Shown here piece by piece: positions 5,653-13,642 of a stretch of DNA of 14,000 nucleotides. Numbering within the stretch: the first letter of the stretch is position 1; every line of letters starts with the position of its first letter. The DNA is taken from assembly GCA_017545095.1 (NCBI GenBank), contig JAFYCU010000260.1, positions 1 to 14,000 on the forward strand, written 5' to 3'. The notes under the pieces were generated by a model, which did not search any database, was not told the DNA's origin, and was given only the letters and a program-made list of their open reading frames with translations. This stretch comes from Muribaculaceae bacterium (GTDB lineage: Bacteria > Bacteroidota > Bacteroidia > Bacteroidales > Muribaculaceae). Made by a program: the position numbers and the translations under genes.

Positions 5653-8475
5653 ATGAAAATCAAACATCTCTTAGCCGCTGCGCTGATGATTGTCGGCTGC
5701 ACGGCAATGGCTCAAATGCCCCAGATGCCGCCCATCCCCGTTGACGAGGCTGTGCGCATGGGCACGCTGCCCAACGGACTGACGTATTATGTGCGTCACA
5801 ACGACTATCCCGAGCACAAGGTGAACTTCTACATCGCCCAGCGCGTGGGTTCGATCCAAGAGGAGGAAAGCCAGCGCGGTTTGGCCCACTTCCTGGAGCA
5901 CATGGCCTTCAACGGCACTGAGAACTACCATGGCGAGGGCAAGGGCGTGATTGACTACACCCGCACGCTGGGTGTGGAGTTTGGCGCCGACCTGAACGCC
6001 TACACCAGCACCGACGAGACGGTTTACAACATCAACAACGTGCCCAGCACGCGCCAGAGCGCACTCGACTCGTGTCTGCTCATCCTGCGCGACTGGTCGT
6101 GCGGCCTGCTCCTCGAGGACGAGGAGATTGACAAGGAGCGTGGTGTGATTCACGAGGAGTGGCGTCTGCGCAGCAGCGCCAGCCAGCGCATCTTCGAGCG
6201 CAACCTCGAGACCATCTATCCGGGTTCGAAGTATGGCAAGCGCATGCCCATCGGACTGATGAGTGTGGTGGATGGCTTCAAATACAACGAGCTGCGCGAC
6301 TACTACCACAAGTGGTACCGCCCCGACAACCAGGCCATCATCGTGGTGGGTGACATCGACGTGGACTACATGGAGAACAAAATCAAGGACTGGTTCACCC
6401 CCATCAAGCTCGCTCCCAACGCCGCCCAGGTGGTGGCCGAGGAGGTGCCCGACAACGATGAGATCATCATCGTGAGCGACAAGGACAAGGAGCAGCCCTA
6501 CAGCATCGTGCAGCTCTACTTCAAGCACGATCCCACCCCGCGTGAGGAAAAAGCTACCATGGCCTATATGATCGAGGATTATGCCACCGACATCCTGTCC
6601 AGCATGTTCAACTCGCGCTTGAGCGAGAAGGCCCAGGAGCCCGACTGCCCGTTCCTGCAGGCAGGCTGCTACGACGGCTCGTTTATCATGACCAACAACA
6701 AGGAGGCGTTCACATTCTACGCTCTGCCCAAGGAGGGTAAGGTGAACGAGGCCCTGCAGGCCATCATGACCGAGGTGCTGCGCGCCCGCCAGCACGGCTT
6801 CACCGCCACCGAGTTTATCCGCGCCCGCGAGGAGTATATGTCGCAGCTCGAGCGCACCTACAACGAGCGCAACAAAATCAGCAACGAGCATTATGGCCGC
6901 AGCTATGCCGCCAACTACCTCACCGGCGAGCCCATCCCCAGCATCGAGCAGGAGTACCAGATTATGCAACAGCTCACCCCCATGCTCCCTGTTGAACTCA
7001 TCAACGAGTTGCTGCCCGAGGTATTCCCCGAGAACGATAAGAACATGGTGGTGTTGGTCATGAACCAGGAGAAAGAAGGTGCCGACTATCCCAACGCCGA
7101 GAGCCTGAAGGGAGCCATCACGGCCGCCCGCAACACCCCCGTGGAGGCTTACGTGGACAATGTGAAGAACGAGCCTCTGATTGCCAAGCTGCCCAAGCCC
7201 GGCAAGATCAAAAAGGAAACCAAGAACACCATCCTCGGTTACGATGAGCTCACGCTGAGCAACGGCGTGAAGGTGATTCTGAAGAAGACCGACTTCAAGG
7301 AGAACGAGGTGCGCCTCTACGCCGAGTCGAAGGGCGGCAGCTCGCTCTACGGCAAGGAAGACTGGGCCAACTGTGAGCTGTTCGACGCCGTGCTGGCAGT
7401 GAGCGGCCGCGGCGAGTTCGACAACACTGAGCTGGAGAAGGCTATGGCCGGCAAGCAGGCCAGCGCAAGTCTCTCGCTCTCGACCAGCTACGAGCGCCTG
7501 AACGGTAACTCCACCGTGAAGGACATGGAGACCATGTTCCAGCTCGCCTACCTTGAGTTCACCGACATCCGCAAGGACGAGAAGGGCTACGCAACCCTGA
7601 TGAACATGCTCGAGACCGTGCTCAAGGACAAGAACCTGCAGCCCGAAGCCGTCTATGGCGACTCGGTGAATGTGACACTCAACAACCACAGCTGGCGCGA
7701 CCGTCCCTTCGAGGCCGAGAACATCAAGGACGTGAACTACGACCGCGTGCTCCAGATTGCCAAGGAGCGCACCGCCAATGCCGCCGACTACACCTTCTAT
7801 GTCGTTGGTGCCTTCGACGAGCAGCTCGTGCGCGAGTATCTGTGCCAGTATATCGCCAGCCTGCCCGCCAAGGGCAAAGCCGAGAACTGGGTCAACGTGG
7901 CCGAGCGTCCGCACGGAACCACCCTGAACCACTTCACCCGCAAGATGGAGACCCCCAAGGCCATCGCACGCATGTTCTGGTATTCCGAGAACCTGCCCTA
8001 CTCATTGGAGAACTCGGTGCTCGCCAATGCTGCTGGCGAGGTTCTGAGCAAGGTCTACCTCCAGAAGATCCGTGAGGATGCCAGCGCAGCCTATTCGGCC
8101 AGCGCAGGTGGATCGGTGAGCATGGTGGGCGACAAGGTGTTCTCGAGTTTGGTGGGTGCTGTGCCCATGAAGCCTGAAAAATCCGATGAGGCCATGCGCA
8201 TCATGCGTGAAGAAGTGTTGAACGCCAGCAAGAGCATCGATGCCGCCACCCTGGCCGACATCAAAGCCGCTATGCTCAAGAACTTCGAAACCGCTTCCAA
8301 GGAGAACGGACATTGGGTGAACGTGCTCAGCATGTATGTGGGTCGCGGTATCGATACCCATACCGACTACGTCAAGGTGGTGAACAGCCTCACGCCCGAG
8401 AAGGTGAGCGCATTTGTGAACACCATCCTCGGTGCCGGCAACAACATCGAGGTGGTGATGCTCCCCGAGGAGTAA
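5653..8475 (+). CDS. Exported M16-family zinc metallopeptidase (pitrilysin-like)
   Basis: M16 peptidases enclose unfolded peptides between two halves and cut them with a zinc centre. From the ATG at 5653 the product has 940 residues, starting with a basic, hydrophobic export signal. Cleavage after AMA at residue 20 is plausible, but IVGC at 13-16 could also act as a lipobox. The inverted zinc motif HFLEH is at 79-83 (His79, Glu82, His83). Glu169 in ERGVIHEEW is the likely third ligand by comparison with mitochondrial processing peptidase. The second half, starting near LGYDELTLSNGVKVIL, has the M16 fold but no zinc motif, as is usual. An earlier in-frame start at 5569 would lie inside the promoter and is rejected. 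Likely location is the periplasm or outer membrane. The gene has its own promoter and ends in a T-rich, repeat-filled spacer. Substrate unknown. Confidence 0.93.
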   Translation: MKIKHLLAAALMIVGCTAMAQMPQMPPIPVDEAVRMGTLPNGLTYYVRHNDYPEHKVNFYIAQRVGSIQEEESQRGLAHFLEHMAFNGTENYHGEGKGVIDYTRTLGVEFGADLNAYTSTDETVYNINNVPSTRQSALDSCLLILRDWSCGLLLEDEEIDKERGVIHEEWRLRSSASQRIFERNLETIYPGSKYGKRMPIGLMSVVDGFKYNELRDYYHKWYRPDNQAIIVVGDIDVDYMENKIKDWFTPIKLAPNAAQVVAEEVPDNDEIIIVSDKDKEQPYSIVQLYFKHDPTPREEKATMAYMIEDYATDILSSMFNSRLSEKAQEPDCPFLQAGCYDGSFIMTNNKEAFTFYALPKEGKVNEALQAIMTEVLRARQHGFTATEFIRAREEYMSQLERTYNERNKISNEHYGRSYAANYLTGEPIPSIEQEYQIMQQLTPMLPVELINELLPEVFPENDKNMVVLVMNQEKEGADYPNAESLKGAITAARNTPVEAYVDNVKNEPLIAKLPKPGKIKKETKNTILGYDELTLSNGVKVILKKTDFKENEVRLYAESKGGSSLYGKEDWANCELFDAVLAVSGRGEFDNTELEKAMAGKQASASLSLSTSYERLNGNSTVKDMETMFQLAYLEFTDIRKDEKGYATLMNMLETVLKDKNLQPEAVYGDSVNVTLNNHSWRDRPFEAENIKDVNYDRVLQIAKERTANAADYTFYVVGAFDEQLVREYLCQYIASLPAKGKAENWVNVAERPHGTTLNHFTRKMETPKAIARMFWYSENLPYSLENSVLANAAGEVLSKVYLQKIREDASAAYSASAGGSVSMVGDKVFSSLVGAVPMKPEKSDEAMRIMREEVLNASKSIDAATLADIKAAMLKNFETASKENGHWVNVLSMYVGRGIDTHTDYVKVVNSLTPEKVSAFVNTILGAGNNIEVVMLPEE

Positions 8476-8485
8476 AAGTTTTTTT

Positions 8486-8587
8486 GAGAACCGAGAACCA
8501 AGAACCGAGAACCAAGCCTGCTGGCGCATTGGACTGTGCCTTGCGAGCTTGGTTCTCGGTTCTCGATTCTTGGTTCTCGATTCTTGG
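8486..8587. repeat. Inverted heptamer arrays forming a long hairpin
   Basis: The left arm has GAGAACC, GAGAACC, AAGAACC and GAGAACC (8486-8513), then AAGC. The right arm has five copies of TTCTYGR (8553-8587). Bases 8501-8517 and 8547-8563 pair perfectly over 17 bp around a 29-base loop. A T7 run (8479-8485) lies between the M16 stop codon and the array. The hairpin may end or protect the M16 transcript, but its regular units suggest a repeat family rather than a simple terminator. Confidence 0.75.
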
Positions 8588-8590
8588 TTT

Positions 8591-8669
8591 TGACTCGGTA
8601 AGTCGGCCAGCACAGGTGCAGGCCCTACATTTGACTCGGCCATCAAGCCGCCATGTATGACGGCTCTAC
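8591..8669. repeat. Tandem pair of REP-like palindromic units
   Basis: Two units, each opening with TGACTCGG, lie back to back (8591-8630 and 8632-8669). On the reverse strand each begins TGTAGGG or GTAGAG and is followed by a palindrome. The first contains GGCC-A-GCAC-AG-GTGC-A-GGCC. The second contains a decayed AGCCG...CGGCT. The second unit closely resembles the units at 12953-13211 and 13520-13556, so this is a dispersed family. Confidence 0.6.
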
Positions 8670-8676
8670 TGGTAAG

Positions 8677-8732
8677 CCCCTCCTTTAGGCTCCTTTAGAA
8701 GGGGTTTGGGAGGCTCTACGGGGTTTGGGGGA
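8677..8732. repeat. Short hairpin and G-rich direct repeats upstream of GH31
   Basis: CCCCT (8677-8681) can pair with AGGGG (8700-8704). TCCTTTAG occurs twice (8681-8688, 8691-8698), and GGGGTTTGGG occurs twice (8701-8710, 8720-8729). Together with the two preceding repeats this accounts for most of the 357-base spacer. Confidence 0.45.
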
Positions 8733-8785
8733 TGTTTTTGGTGCTTTTTTTCGGGCAAAAACGATGTGTGTGACGAAATAATGCG

Positions 8786-8793
8786 TAACTTTG
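8786..8793 (+). promoter_or_regulatory. Probable promoter of the GH31 gene, -7 box TAACTTTG
   Basis: TAACTTTG matches TAnnTTTG and lies 39 bases before the start codon. No clear TTG is found at the -33 distance, where the DNA is an alternating TG run. Confidence 0.5.
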
Positions 8794-8832
8794 TAGCTTA
8801 CAAATTCATGAAATCCAAAATTCACTACTGAT

Positions 8833-11220
8833 ATGAAACTACACAGCATCATCACATCGGTGTTTTGCACGCTGGTGGCCGTGGCCACAACAGCCGGCAA
8901 CACCAGCATCACCTTCACCCACCAAGCGCGCCAGCAAACGGTGAGCGTGACGGCCGTGAGCGACAACATTGTGCGTGTGGACGTGGTGTCCACCGCCTGG
9001 CATGGCGAGCGATGGCCTTCGCTGGCCCTGCCCCAGGCCGTGAATGGCGGCCATGCACAGGCCACAGTCACCGAACTGGGAGGCGACATGAGCGTGCTGC
9101 TCACCGGCAGCGGCATGCGCGTGGTGTGCGACAAACACATGGGAAGCGTGACGGTGAGCAACGGCAGCACGCTGTTCACCACCGACCTGTGCGACCGCTC
9201 CCAGCAGGCCGTGCACCTGCTGCACGCTGGCGGAGAGTCGTTCTACGGCGCCGGCGAGCGCGGACTCACCTTCAACCTGAGCGGCGACACGCTCGTGAAC
9301 TACAACACGCAGAACTATGGCTACCAAGGCGGTGAGCCGCGCGTGAACCAAATGGGCATCACCATGCCCATGGTCATCTCGTCGAAGGGGTATGGCGTGT
9401 TCTTCGACGACTTTGCCAAGTCGAGTCTCTACCTGGGCGAACACGGCATTGACTATCACACCACTTCGCCGCAGCCGGTGTCCTACTATGTGATCAACGG
9501 CAACGGGCGCGTGGAAGATGTGGTGCGGCACTTCACCTGGCTCGTGGGACGACAAGAGCTGCCGCCACTGTGGACGCTGGGATACATCACCTCGAAATAT
9601 GGCTACCACAACCGCCGCGAGAGCGAGGGCGTGATCGACACGCTCAAGCGCGAGGGGTATCCGCTCGATGGCATCGTGTTCGACCTGTATTGGTACGGCA
9701 AGGAGGAAGACATGGGACGTCTCACCTGGGACGACACCCAATGGCCCCACCACAAGCAGATGCTCCGACAATTCAAGCAGCAAGGCATCAATGTGGTGAC
9801 CATTTCCCAGCCCTATGTGCTCACCAATGGACGCGCCATCGACAACTACCGCGAACTTGATGCACGCGGACTGCTGTGCAAGACCGATGGCACCGACACC
9901 ACCCACACCGTCACCATTTGGGTTGGACAAGGCGGCATGTTCGACGTATCGAACCCTGCCACACGCCAGTGGCTGCACAACCGGTACCAACTGCTCACCG
10001 ACGAAGGTGTGACCGGCTGGTGGGGCGACCTGGGCGAGCCAGAGAAGCATCCGCTCGAAATTCGTCACCACAACGGCCTCACAGCCGAGCAATACCATAA
10101 CCTCTATGGCAACGAGTGGAGCCGCATCATCTACGACCTTTTCAAGAAAAGCTACCCCGACCGCCGACTGATGACCATGATGCGTGCCGGCACGGCAGGC
10201 CTGCAACGCTATTCGGTGTTTCCCTGGTCCACCGATGTGTCGCGGTCGTGGGGAGGTCTGCAACCGCAGGTCAACATCATGCTCAACGCCGGCTTGAGCG
10301 GTCTGGGCTACATGTCGCACGATGTGGGCGGCTTTGCCGTGGACCCCGACAACAAGCGCGACGGCGAGCTGTACATTCGCTGGCTGCAACTGGGGTTGTT
10401 CTCGCCCGTGCTGCGCACCCACTCCACCTATCAGGCCGAACCGTATCACTACACCGAGTTTGGCGACCTCACCCGGCGCATCATCAACACGCGCTACACC
10501 TGGCTTCCCTACAACTACACGCTGGCCTACGAGAACGCCAGCCAGGGCCTGCCGCTGGTGCGCCCGCTGGGCCTCTACGACAGCGACGGCGGCATCAGCC
10601 GCTACGACAGCATCAGCGACCAGTACCTGTGGGGCCACGATGTGATGGTGGCGCCGGTGATGCGCCAGGGAGCCACCTCACGCACCATCACGTTCCCCGA
10701 GGGCAGCTGGGTGGATATCAACGCCCCGCAGCACCGCTACGAGGGGCACACCACCGTGACCTACAACGCACCCATCGAGGTGCTGCCGCTGTTTGCCCGC
10801 GCCGGAGCCTTTGTGCCGCAGGCGCGCCAGCAGATGAAGAACGTGGGCGACTACCGTCCCGACCAGCTCGACATCGTGTACTACACCCACAGCCAGCCCT
10901 CGTCCTACACCCTCTTCGACGACGACCTGCACTCCACCGGCACGCTGCAGCAGGGCAAGCATCGCCTGATCCACTTCGCCGCCACCCCGCAGCAGCACAG
11001 CTGCACCATCACCATCGCCGGCGAAGGCAGCTTTGCCGGAGCCTCGCCACGCAAGCTCTACCGCTTGGTGATGCCCGGGCTGCAAGCCAAGCCCCGACAA
11101 GTGACAATCAACGGAAAAACCGTCACCAACACCACCTACGACACCCCGAGCGGCACACTCACCATCCCCGTCACCATCCGCAACATCACATCGCCCACAA
11201 CCATTGTGATTGAAAACTGA
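8833..11220 (+). CDS. Exported family 31 glycoside hydrolase (alpha-glucosidase / transglucosylase type)
   Basis: GH31 enzymes cleave or transfer alpha-linked sugars with retention of configuration. The 795-residue product starts with a signal peptide (about 1-21, ending near TTAG). An N-terminal beta-sandwich follows to about 225, then the (beta/alpha)8 barrel to about 570, and C-terminal beta domains. Asp399 in GWWGDLGEPE is the expected nucleophile, and Asp468 in WSTDVSRSW the expected acid/base. The 69-residue spacing between them and the GEPE motif fit the group of bacterial GH31 enzymes that includes alpha-glucosyltransferases and alpha-glucosidases. GESFYGAGERG (about 135-145) is another typical GH31 element. 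Substrate cannot be read from the sequence. No SusC/SusD-type transporter lies next to it, so it is not part of a visible polysaccharide utilisation locus. The ATG at 8833 directly precedes the signal peptide. Confidence 0.93.
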   Translation: MKLHSIITSVFCTLVAVATTAGNTSITFTHQARQQTVSVTAVSDNIVRVDVVSTAWHGERWPSLALPQAVNGGHAQATVTELGGDMSVLLTGSGMRVVCDKHMGSVTVSNGSTLFTTDLCDRSQQAVHLLHAGGESFYGAGERGLTFNLSGDTLVNYNTQNYGYQGGEPRVNQMGITMPMVISSKGYGVFFDDFAKSSLYLGEHGIDYHTTSPQPVSYYVINGNGRVEDVVRHFTWLVGRQELPPLWTLGYITSKYGYHNRRESEGVIDTLKREGYPLDGIVFDLYWYGKEEDMGRLTWDDTQWPHHKQMLRQFKQQGINVVTISQPYVLTNGRAIDNYRELDARGLLCKTDGTDTTHTVTIWVGQGGMFDVSNPATRQWLHNRYQLLTDEGVTGWWGDLGEPEKHPLEIRHHNGLTAEQYHNLYGNEWSRIIYDLFKKSYPDRRLMTMMRAGTAGLQRYSVFPWSTDVSRSWGGLQPQVNIMLNAGLSGLGYMSHDVGGFAVDPDNKRDGELYIRWLQLGLFSPVLRTHSTYQAEPYHYTEFGDLTRRIINTRYTWLPYNYTLAYENASQGLPLVRPLGLYDSDGGISRYDSISDQYLWGHDVMVAPVMRQGATSRTITFPEGSWVDINAPQHRYEGHTTVTYNAPIEVLPLFARAGAFVPQARQQMKNVGDYRPDQLDIVYYTHSQPSSYTLFDDDLHSTGTLQQGKHRLIHFAATPQQHSCTITIAGEGSFAGASPRKLYRLVMPGLQAKPRQVTINGKTVTNTTYDTPSGTLTIPVTIRNITSPTTIVIEN

Positions 11221-11275
11221 AAAAAAGGTCGTCACCCCTCAGAAAGCGTATCAAAAGTGTGGAACATTGGATTCA

Positions 11276-11577
11276 TACCCTGATGAGGGTAGAATGATTT
11301 GCCCAGAGGGCAATATCTGGATAACCCTGGAACACCGCGCAGCGGTGGCCCGGTGGAATGCCATCAACTGGCAGAAATGCCTCTGGAAGAGGCTACTTTG
11401 GCTACAGCCATTGGCTCTTGTGTGGCCTCCTAAAGAGGCACTGAGGTAAATAATGCCCTCTTGGACCATGAGGTGGTGATGGCTTCTTCGGACAAAGCCT
11501 TGAATAACCTCTTTACAAAACTGAGTCCACTTTAAAAAGTCCTTCAGAAAGTCCGACGCGCCATACAGCGAAGGACT
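11276..11577. repeat. Multi-hairpin intergenic element of unknown function
   Basis: Seven hairpins follow one another: TACCCT/AGGGTA (11276-11291), TTGCCC/GGGCAA (11299-11313), CACCGC/GCGGTG (11333-11347), GCCTCT/AGAGGC (11379-11393), GCCTC/GAGGC (11425-11439), GGCTT/AAGCC (11481-11499) and AGTCCTTC/GAAGGACT (11538-11577). Loops are 3-5 bases in the first five. I see no convincing gene in 11221-11614 and no promoter of the TAnnTTTG type for the next gene. It may be a structured RNA, a non-autonomous mobile element or decayed repeat DNA. Confidence 0.5.
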
Positions 11578-11614
11578 CAAAACTGAAATACAGCCCTTTA
11601 ATCCATAACAAACA

Positions 11615-12811
11615 ATGAAACGACTGATTCTTTTCCTGAGTGTGATGTGGCTTAGCGTGATTGCCTGCTGGAGTGCGGGCCGCGACAGCTACACGGTGCT
11701 GGTGTCGCTCGACGGCCTGCGCTGGGACTACCCCGAGGCTTTCGACACGCCGTTTTTCGACCAGCTGGCACAACAGGGCGTGAAGGCGGTGATCACGCCC
11801 TCGTTCCCGAGCAAGACGTTCCCCAACCACTACACGCTGGCCACCGGCCTGGTGCCCGACCATCATGGCATCATTGCCAACAAATTCAAGATTGCCTCCA
11901 CCGGCCAGGTGTTCTCGCTGAGCGACAGCGTGGTGCGCACCGACCCCCGCCACTATGGCGGCGAGCCGCTGTGGCTCACGGCCAAGCGACAGGGCGTGAC
12001 CTCGGCCACCGTGTATTGGGTGGGCAGCGATGTGCCCATCCAGGGCGACCACGCCAACTACTGGTGGAACTACATGGGCAAGCTCCTCACCCATGAGCAA
12101 CGTATCGACGAAATCATAGGTCTGCTGCGCCGGCCCGAGGGCGAACGGCCACACCTGGTGATGGCCTACTTCGAGGAGCCCGATGCCAGCGGACATGCCT
12201 ACGGCCCCATCTCAAGCCAAACGCGCGGCGCCATGGAACGCATCGACTCGCTCATGGGCGTGCTGTGGACACGGCTGCAGGCCCTGCCGTTTGCCAGCCA
12301 CATCAATCTCATCGTCACCGGCGACCACGGCATGGCGTGGGTGAACCACCAGCGGCAACTTTTCCCCATGGACTACCTGAAAGCGCACTGGGTGGACAAA
12401 ATCCTCAACGACTTCCCGGCACTGGTTTATGCCAGCCAGCCGCAATACATCGACTCGATTTATCAAGCCCTGCAGCCTGTCAATCACCTGCGCGTGTGGC
12501 GTCGCGGCGAGGTGCCAGCCTATCTGAACTACGGCACCAACCCCAACATGGGCGACCTGGTGGTGCTGCCCGACGTGGGGTGGGTGTTTGACCAAACGCC
12601 GTGGACCGACGGCGGCACTCACGGCTACGACAACACCATGAGCGACATGTGGGTGGCATTCCGCGCAATAGGCCCCGACTTCAAGCAGGGCTACACGCGC
12701 AGCGACACGTTCCGCAACGTGTGCATCTACCCGCTCGTGTGCCACCTGCTGGGCATCACGCCCGCCCCCTGCGACGGCACGCTCGACGAGGTCACCGATT
12801 TGCTGAGATAA
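11615..12811 (+). CDS. Exported nucleotide pyrophosphatase/phosphodiesterase (alkaline phosphatase superfamily)
   Basis: NPP-type enzymes hydrolyse phosphodiester or pyrophosphate bonds with two zinc ions. All core residues of the family are visible in the 398-residue product. Asp33 is in SLDGLR, the nucleophile Thr68 in FPSKTFPNHYTLATG, Asp190 and His194 in EEPDASGHAYGP, Asp237 and His238 in TGDHGM, and His336 in GGTHGYDN. The N-terminus is an export signal. VIAC at 15-18 fits a lipobox, so it may be a lipoprotein anchored at Cys18, with cleavage near SAG (20-22) as the alternative. The length is normal for bacterial members. It follows GH31 after about 394 bases filled with hairpins. No good promoter was found, so read-through from GH31 is possible. 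Substrate (nucleotides, lipid head groups or others) is unknown. Confidence 0.93.
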   Translation: MKRLILFLSVMWLSVIACWSAGRDSYTVLVSLDGLRWDYPEAFDTPFFDQLAQQGVKAVITPSFPSKTFPNHYTLATGLVPDHHGIIANKFKIASTGQVFSLSDSVVRTDPRHYGGEPLWLTAKRQGVTSATVYWVGSDVPIQGDHANYWWNYMGKLLTHEQRIDEIIGLLRRPEGERPHLVMAYFEEPDASGHAYGPISSQTRGAMERIDSLMGVLWTRLQALPFASHINLIVTGDHGMAWVNHQRQLFPMDYLKAHWVDKILNDFPALVYASQPQYIDSIYQALQPVNHLRVWRRGEVPAYLNYGTNPNMGDLVVLPDVGWVFDQTPWTDGGTHGYDNTMSDMWVAFRAIGPDFKQGYTRSDTFRNVCIYPLVCHLLGITPAPCDGTLDEVTDLLR

Positions 12812-12862
12812 CATTCGGCAAAGGGGCAGCCTCAAAACATTTTTTCGGGGTGTAGCCGAAAC

Positions 12863-12902
12863 TGTAGGGACGCAGCCTGCCGCGTCCGCGCCGCTTCGCG
12901 GC
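12863..12902. repeat. REP-like unit with two GC-rich hairpins
   Basis: The head TGTAGG is followed by GGACGC (12868-12873) pairing with GCGTCC (12882-12887), then GCCGC-TTC-GCGGC (12890-12902). It lies 51 bases after the phosphodiesterase stop codon and may also help end its transcript. The TGTAGRG head is shared with the other palindromic units in the window. Confidence 0.5.
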
Positions 12903-12952
12903 AAAGATGCATGATTCTCAGCAAGGTTACCGCAACGCAAAACGAATATACA

Positions 12953-12977
12953 AGCCGCTGCATGCAGAGGCTCTACA
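12953..12977 (-). repeat. REP-like palindromic unit, reverse orientation
   Basis: AGCCGCTGCATGCAGAGGCT (12953-12972) is a 20-base palindrome with one mismatched pair. It is followed by CTCTACA, the reverse of TGTAGAG, and then GGACTCGG. It is a diverged member of the family seen at 13004, 13146 and 13529. Confidence 0.6.
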
Positions 12978-12994
12978 GGACTCGGTTGCCCAAC

Positions 12995-13069
12995 GTCATG
13001 TAGAGCCGCATCATGATGCGGCTGATGGCCGAGCCAAGAAACAAGATGGTCAAGAATTAAGGAATTAAG
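12995..13069 (+). repeat. 75-bp exact direct repeat, copy 1
   Basis: Every base of 12995-13069 is identical to 13137-13211. The unit contains the perfect 20-bp palindrome AGCCGCATCATGATGCGGCT (13004-13023), preceded by TGTAG, then CTGATGGCCGAG and an AT-rich tail. A partial, diverged copy lies between the two full copies (about 13085-13140). Confidence 0.9.
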
Positions 13070-13136
13070 GAATCATCGCCGCAACACGATGCCGCTGATG
13101 GCCGAGCCATGTATGGCCCGCAGATGCGTTGGCCGA

Positions 13137-13211
13137 GTCATGTAGAGCCGCATCATGATGCGGCTGATGGCCGAGCCAAGAAACAAGATGGTCAAGAATT
13201 AAGGAATTAAG
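13137..13211 (+). repeat. 75-bp exact direct repeat, copy 2
   Basis: Identical to 12995-13069 at an offset of 142 bases, with the palindrome at 13146-13165. The perfect identity in non-coding DNA suggests a recent duplication or ongoing recombination. Confidence 0.9.
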
Positions 13212-13260
13212 TTGTGATAGTTGTTTATTGTTGTTATAGTTGTTTGAACCTTTCAGGCCA

Positions 13261-13357
13261 TTGTCCTTAATTGTCTGATACTTGCGCCAGCCAGCTTGCA
13301 TCTTGCATCTTGCATCTCGCATCTCGCATCTTGTGGTTATCAGACAATTAAAGACAA
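13261..13357. repeat. 20-bp inverted repeat enclosing a heptamer array
   Basis: The left arm 13261-13280 and right arm 13338-13357 are complementary except at one position. A third, direct copy with one more change lies at 13490-13509. The first CTYGCAT array lies between the arms, as the body of a potential long hairpin. Confidence 0.65.
13295..13333. repeat. Heptamer array CTYGCAT, 5 units plus a partial
   Basis: Three CTTGCAT units, then two CTCGCAT units and a final CTTG. Units differ only at the third base (T or C). Confidence 0.85.
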
Positions 13358-13409
13358 CACAGGACTATTATGGACTATTGATTACGCTGCAAATTATCGC
13401 AATGCGGCT

Positions 13410-13440
13410 CTTGCATCTTGCATCTCGCATCTCGCATCTT
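13410..13440. repeat. Heptamer array CTYGCAT, 4 units plus a partial
   Basis: Two CTTGCAT units, two CTCGCAT units and a trailing CTT, followed by AT-rich DNA that is repeated after the array at 13612-13642. Confidence 0.85.
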
Positions 13441-13494
13441 ATTATAATTTGTAATAAATTTGTATATAATTTGTTGACTGTTCAAGTCGTTGTC
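13417..13494 (+). repeat. 78-bp duplicated block, copy 1
   Basis: It matches 13619-13696 at an offset of 202 bases with three differences. It contains the end of a heptamer array and the AT-rich stretch ending in CGTTGTC. Confidence 0.8.
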
Positions 13495-13528
13495 TTTAAT
13501 TGTCAGATAATCAAAATCTTCGGCCATC

Positions 13529-13548
13529 AGCCGCACCATGGTGCGGCT
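13529..13548 (-). repeat. REP-like palindrome with compensatory change
   Basis: AGCCGCACCATGGTGCGGCT is a perfect 20-bp palindrome in reverse orientation relative to 13004-13023. The flanks (CGGCCATC before, CTCTACATGACTCGG after) match the family. The centre has ACCATGGT instead of ATCATGAT, so both arms changed together. Confidence 0.8.
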
Positions 13549-13611
13549 CTACATGACTCGGCAACGCGGATGACTCGTCACTTGCATCGCGTGTCTTTTT
13601 GCGTTAGCCGT

Positions 13612-13642
13612 CTCGCGTCTTGCATCTTGCATCTCGCATCTT
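13612..13642. repeat. Heptamer array CTYGCAT, 4 units plus a partial
   Basis: CTCGCGT, CTTGCAT, CTTGCAT, CTCGCAT and a trailing CTT. The first unit has an A-to-G change. Confidence 0.8.

Noticed and set aside
5671..7932. 753-codon open frame antisense to the M16 peptidase
   Set aside because: Same cause; no domain, and the sense strand encodes a complete M16 protein.
8839..10638. 599-codon open frame antisense to GH31
   Set aside because: Composition is that of a reverse-strand shadow and no motifs are visible.
11210..11449. Possible 79-residue gene after GH31
   Set aside because: It overlaps the end of GH31, runs through five hairpins and resembles no family I know.
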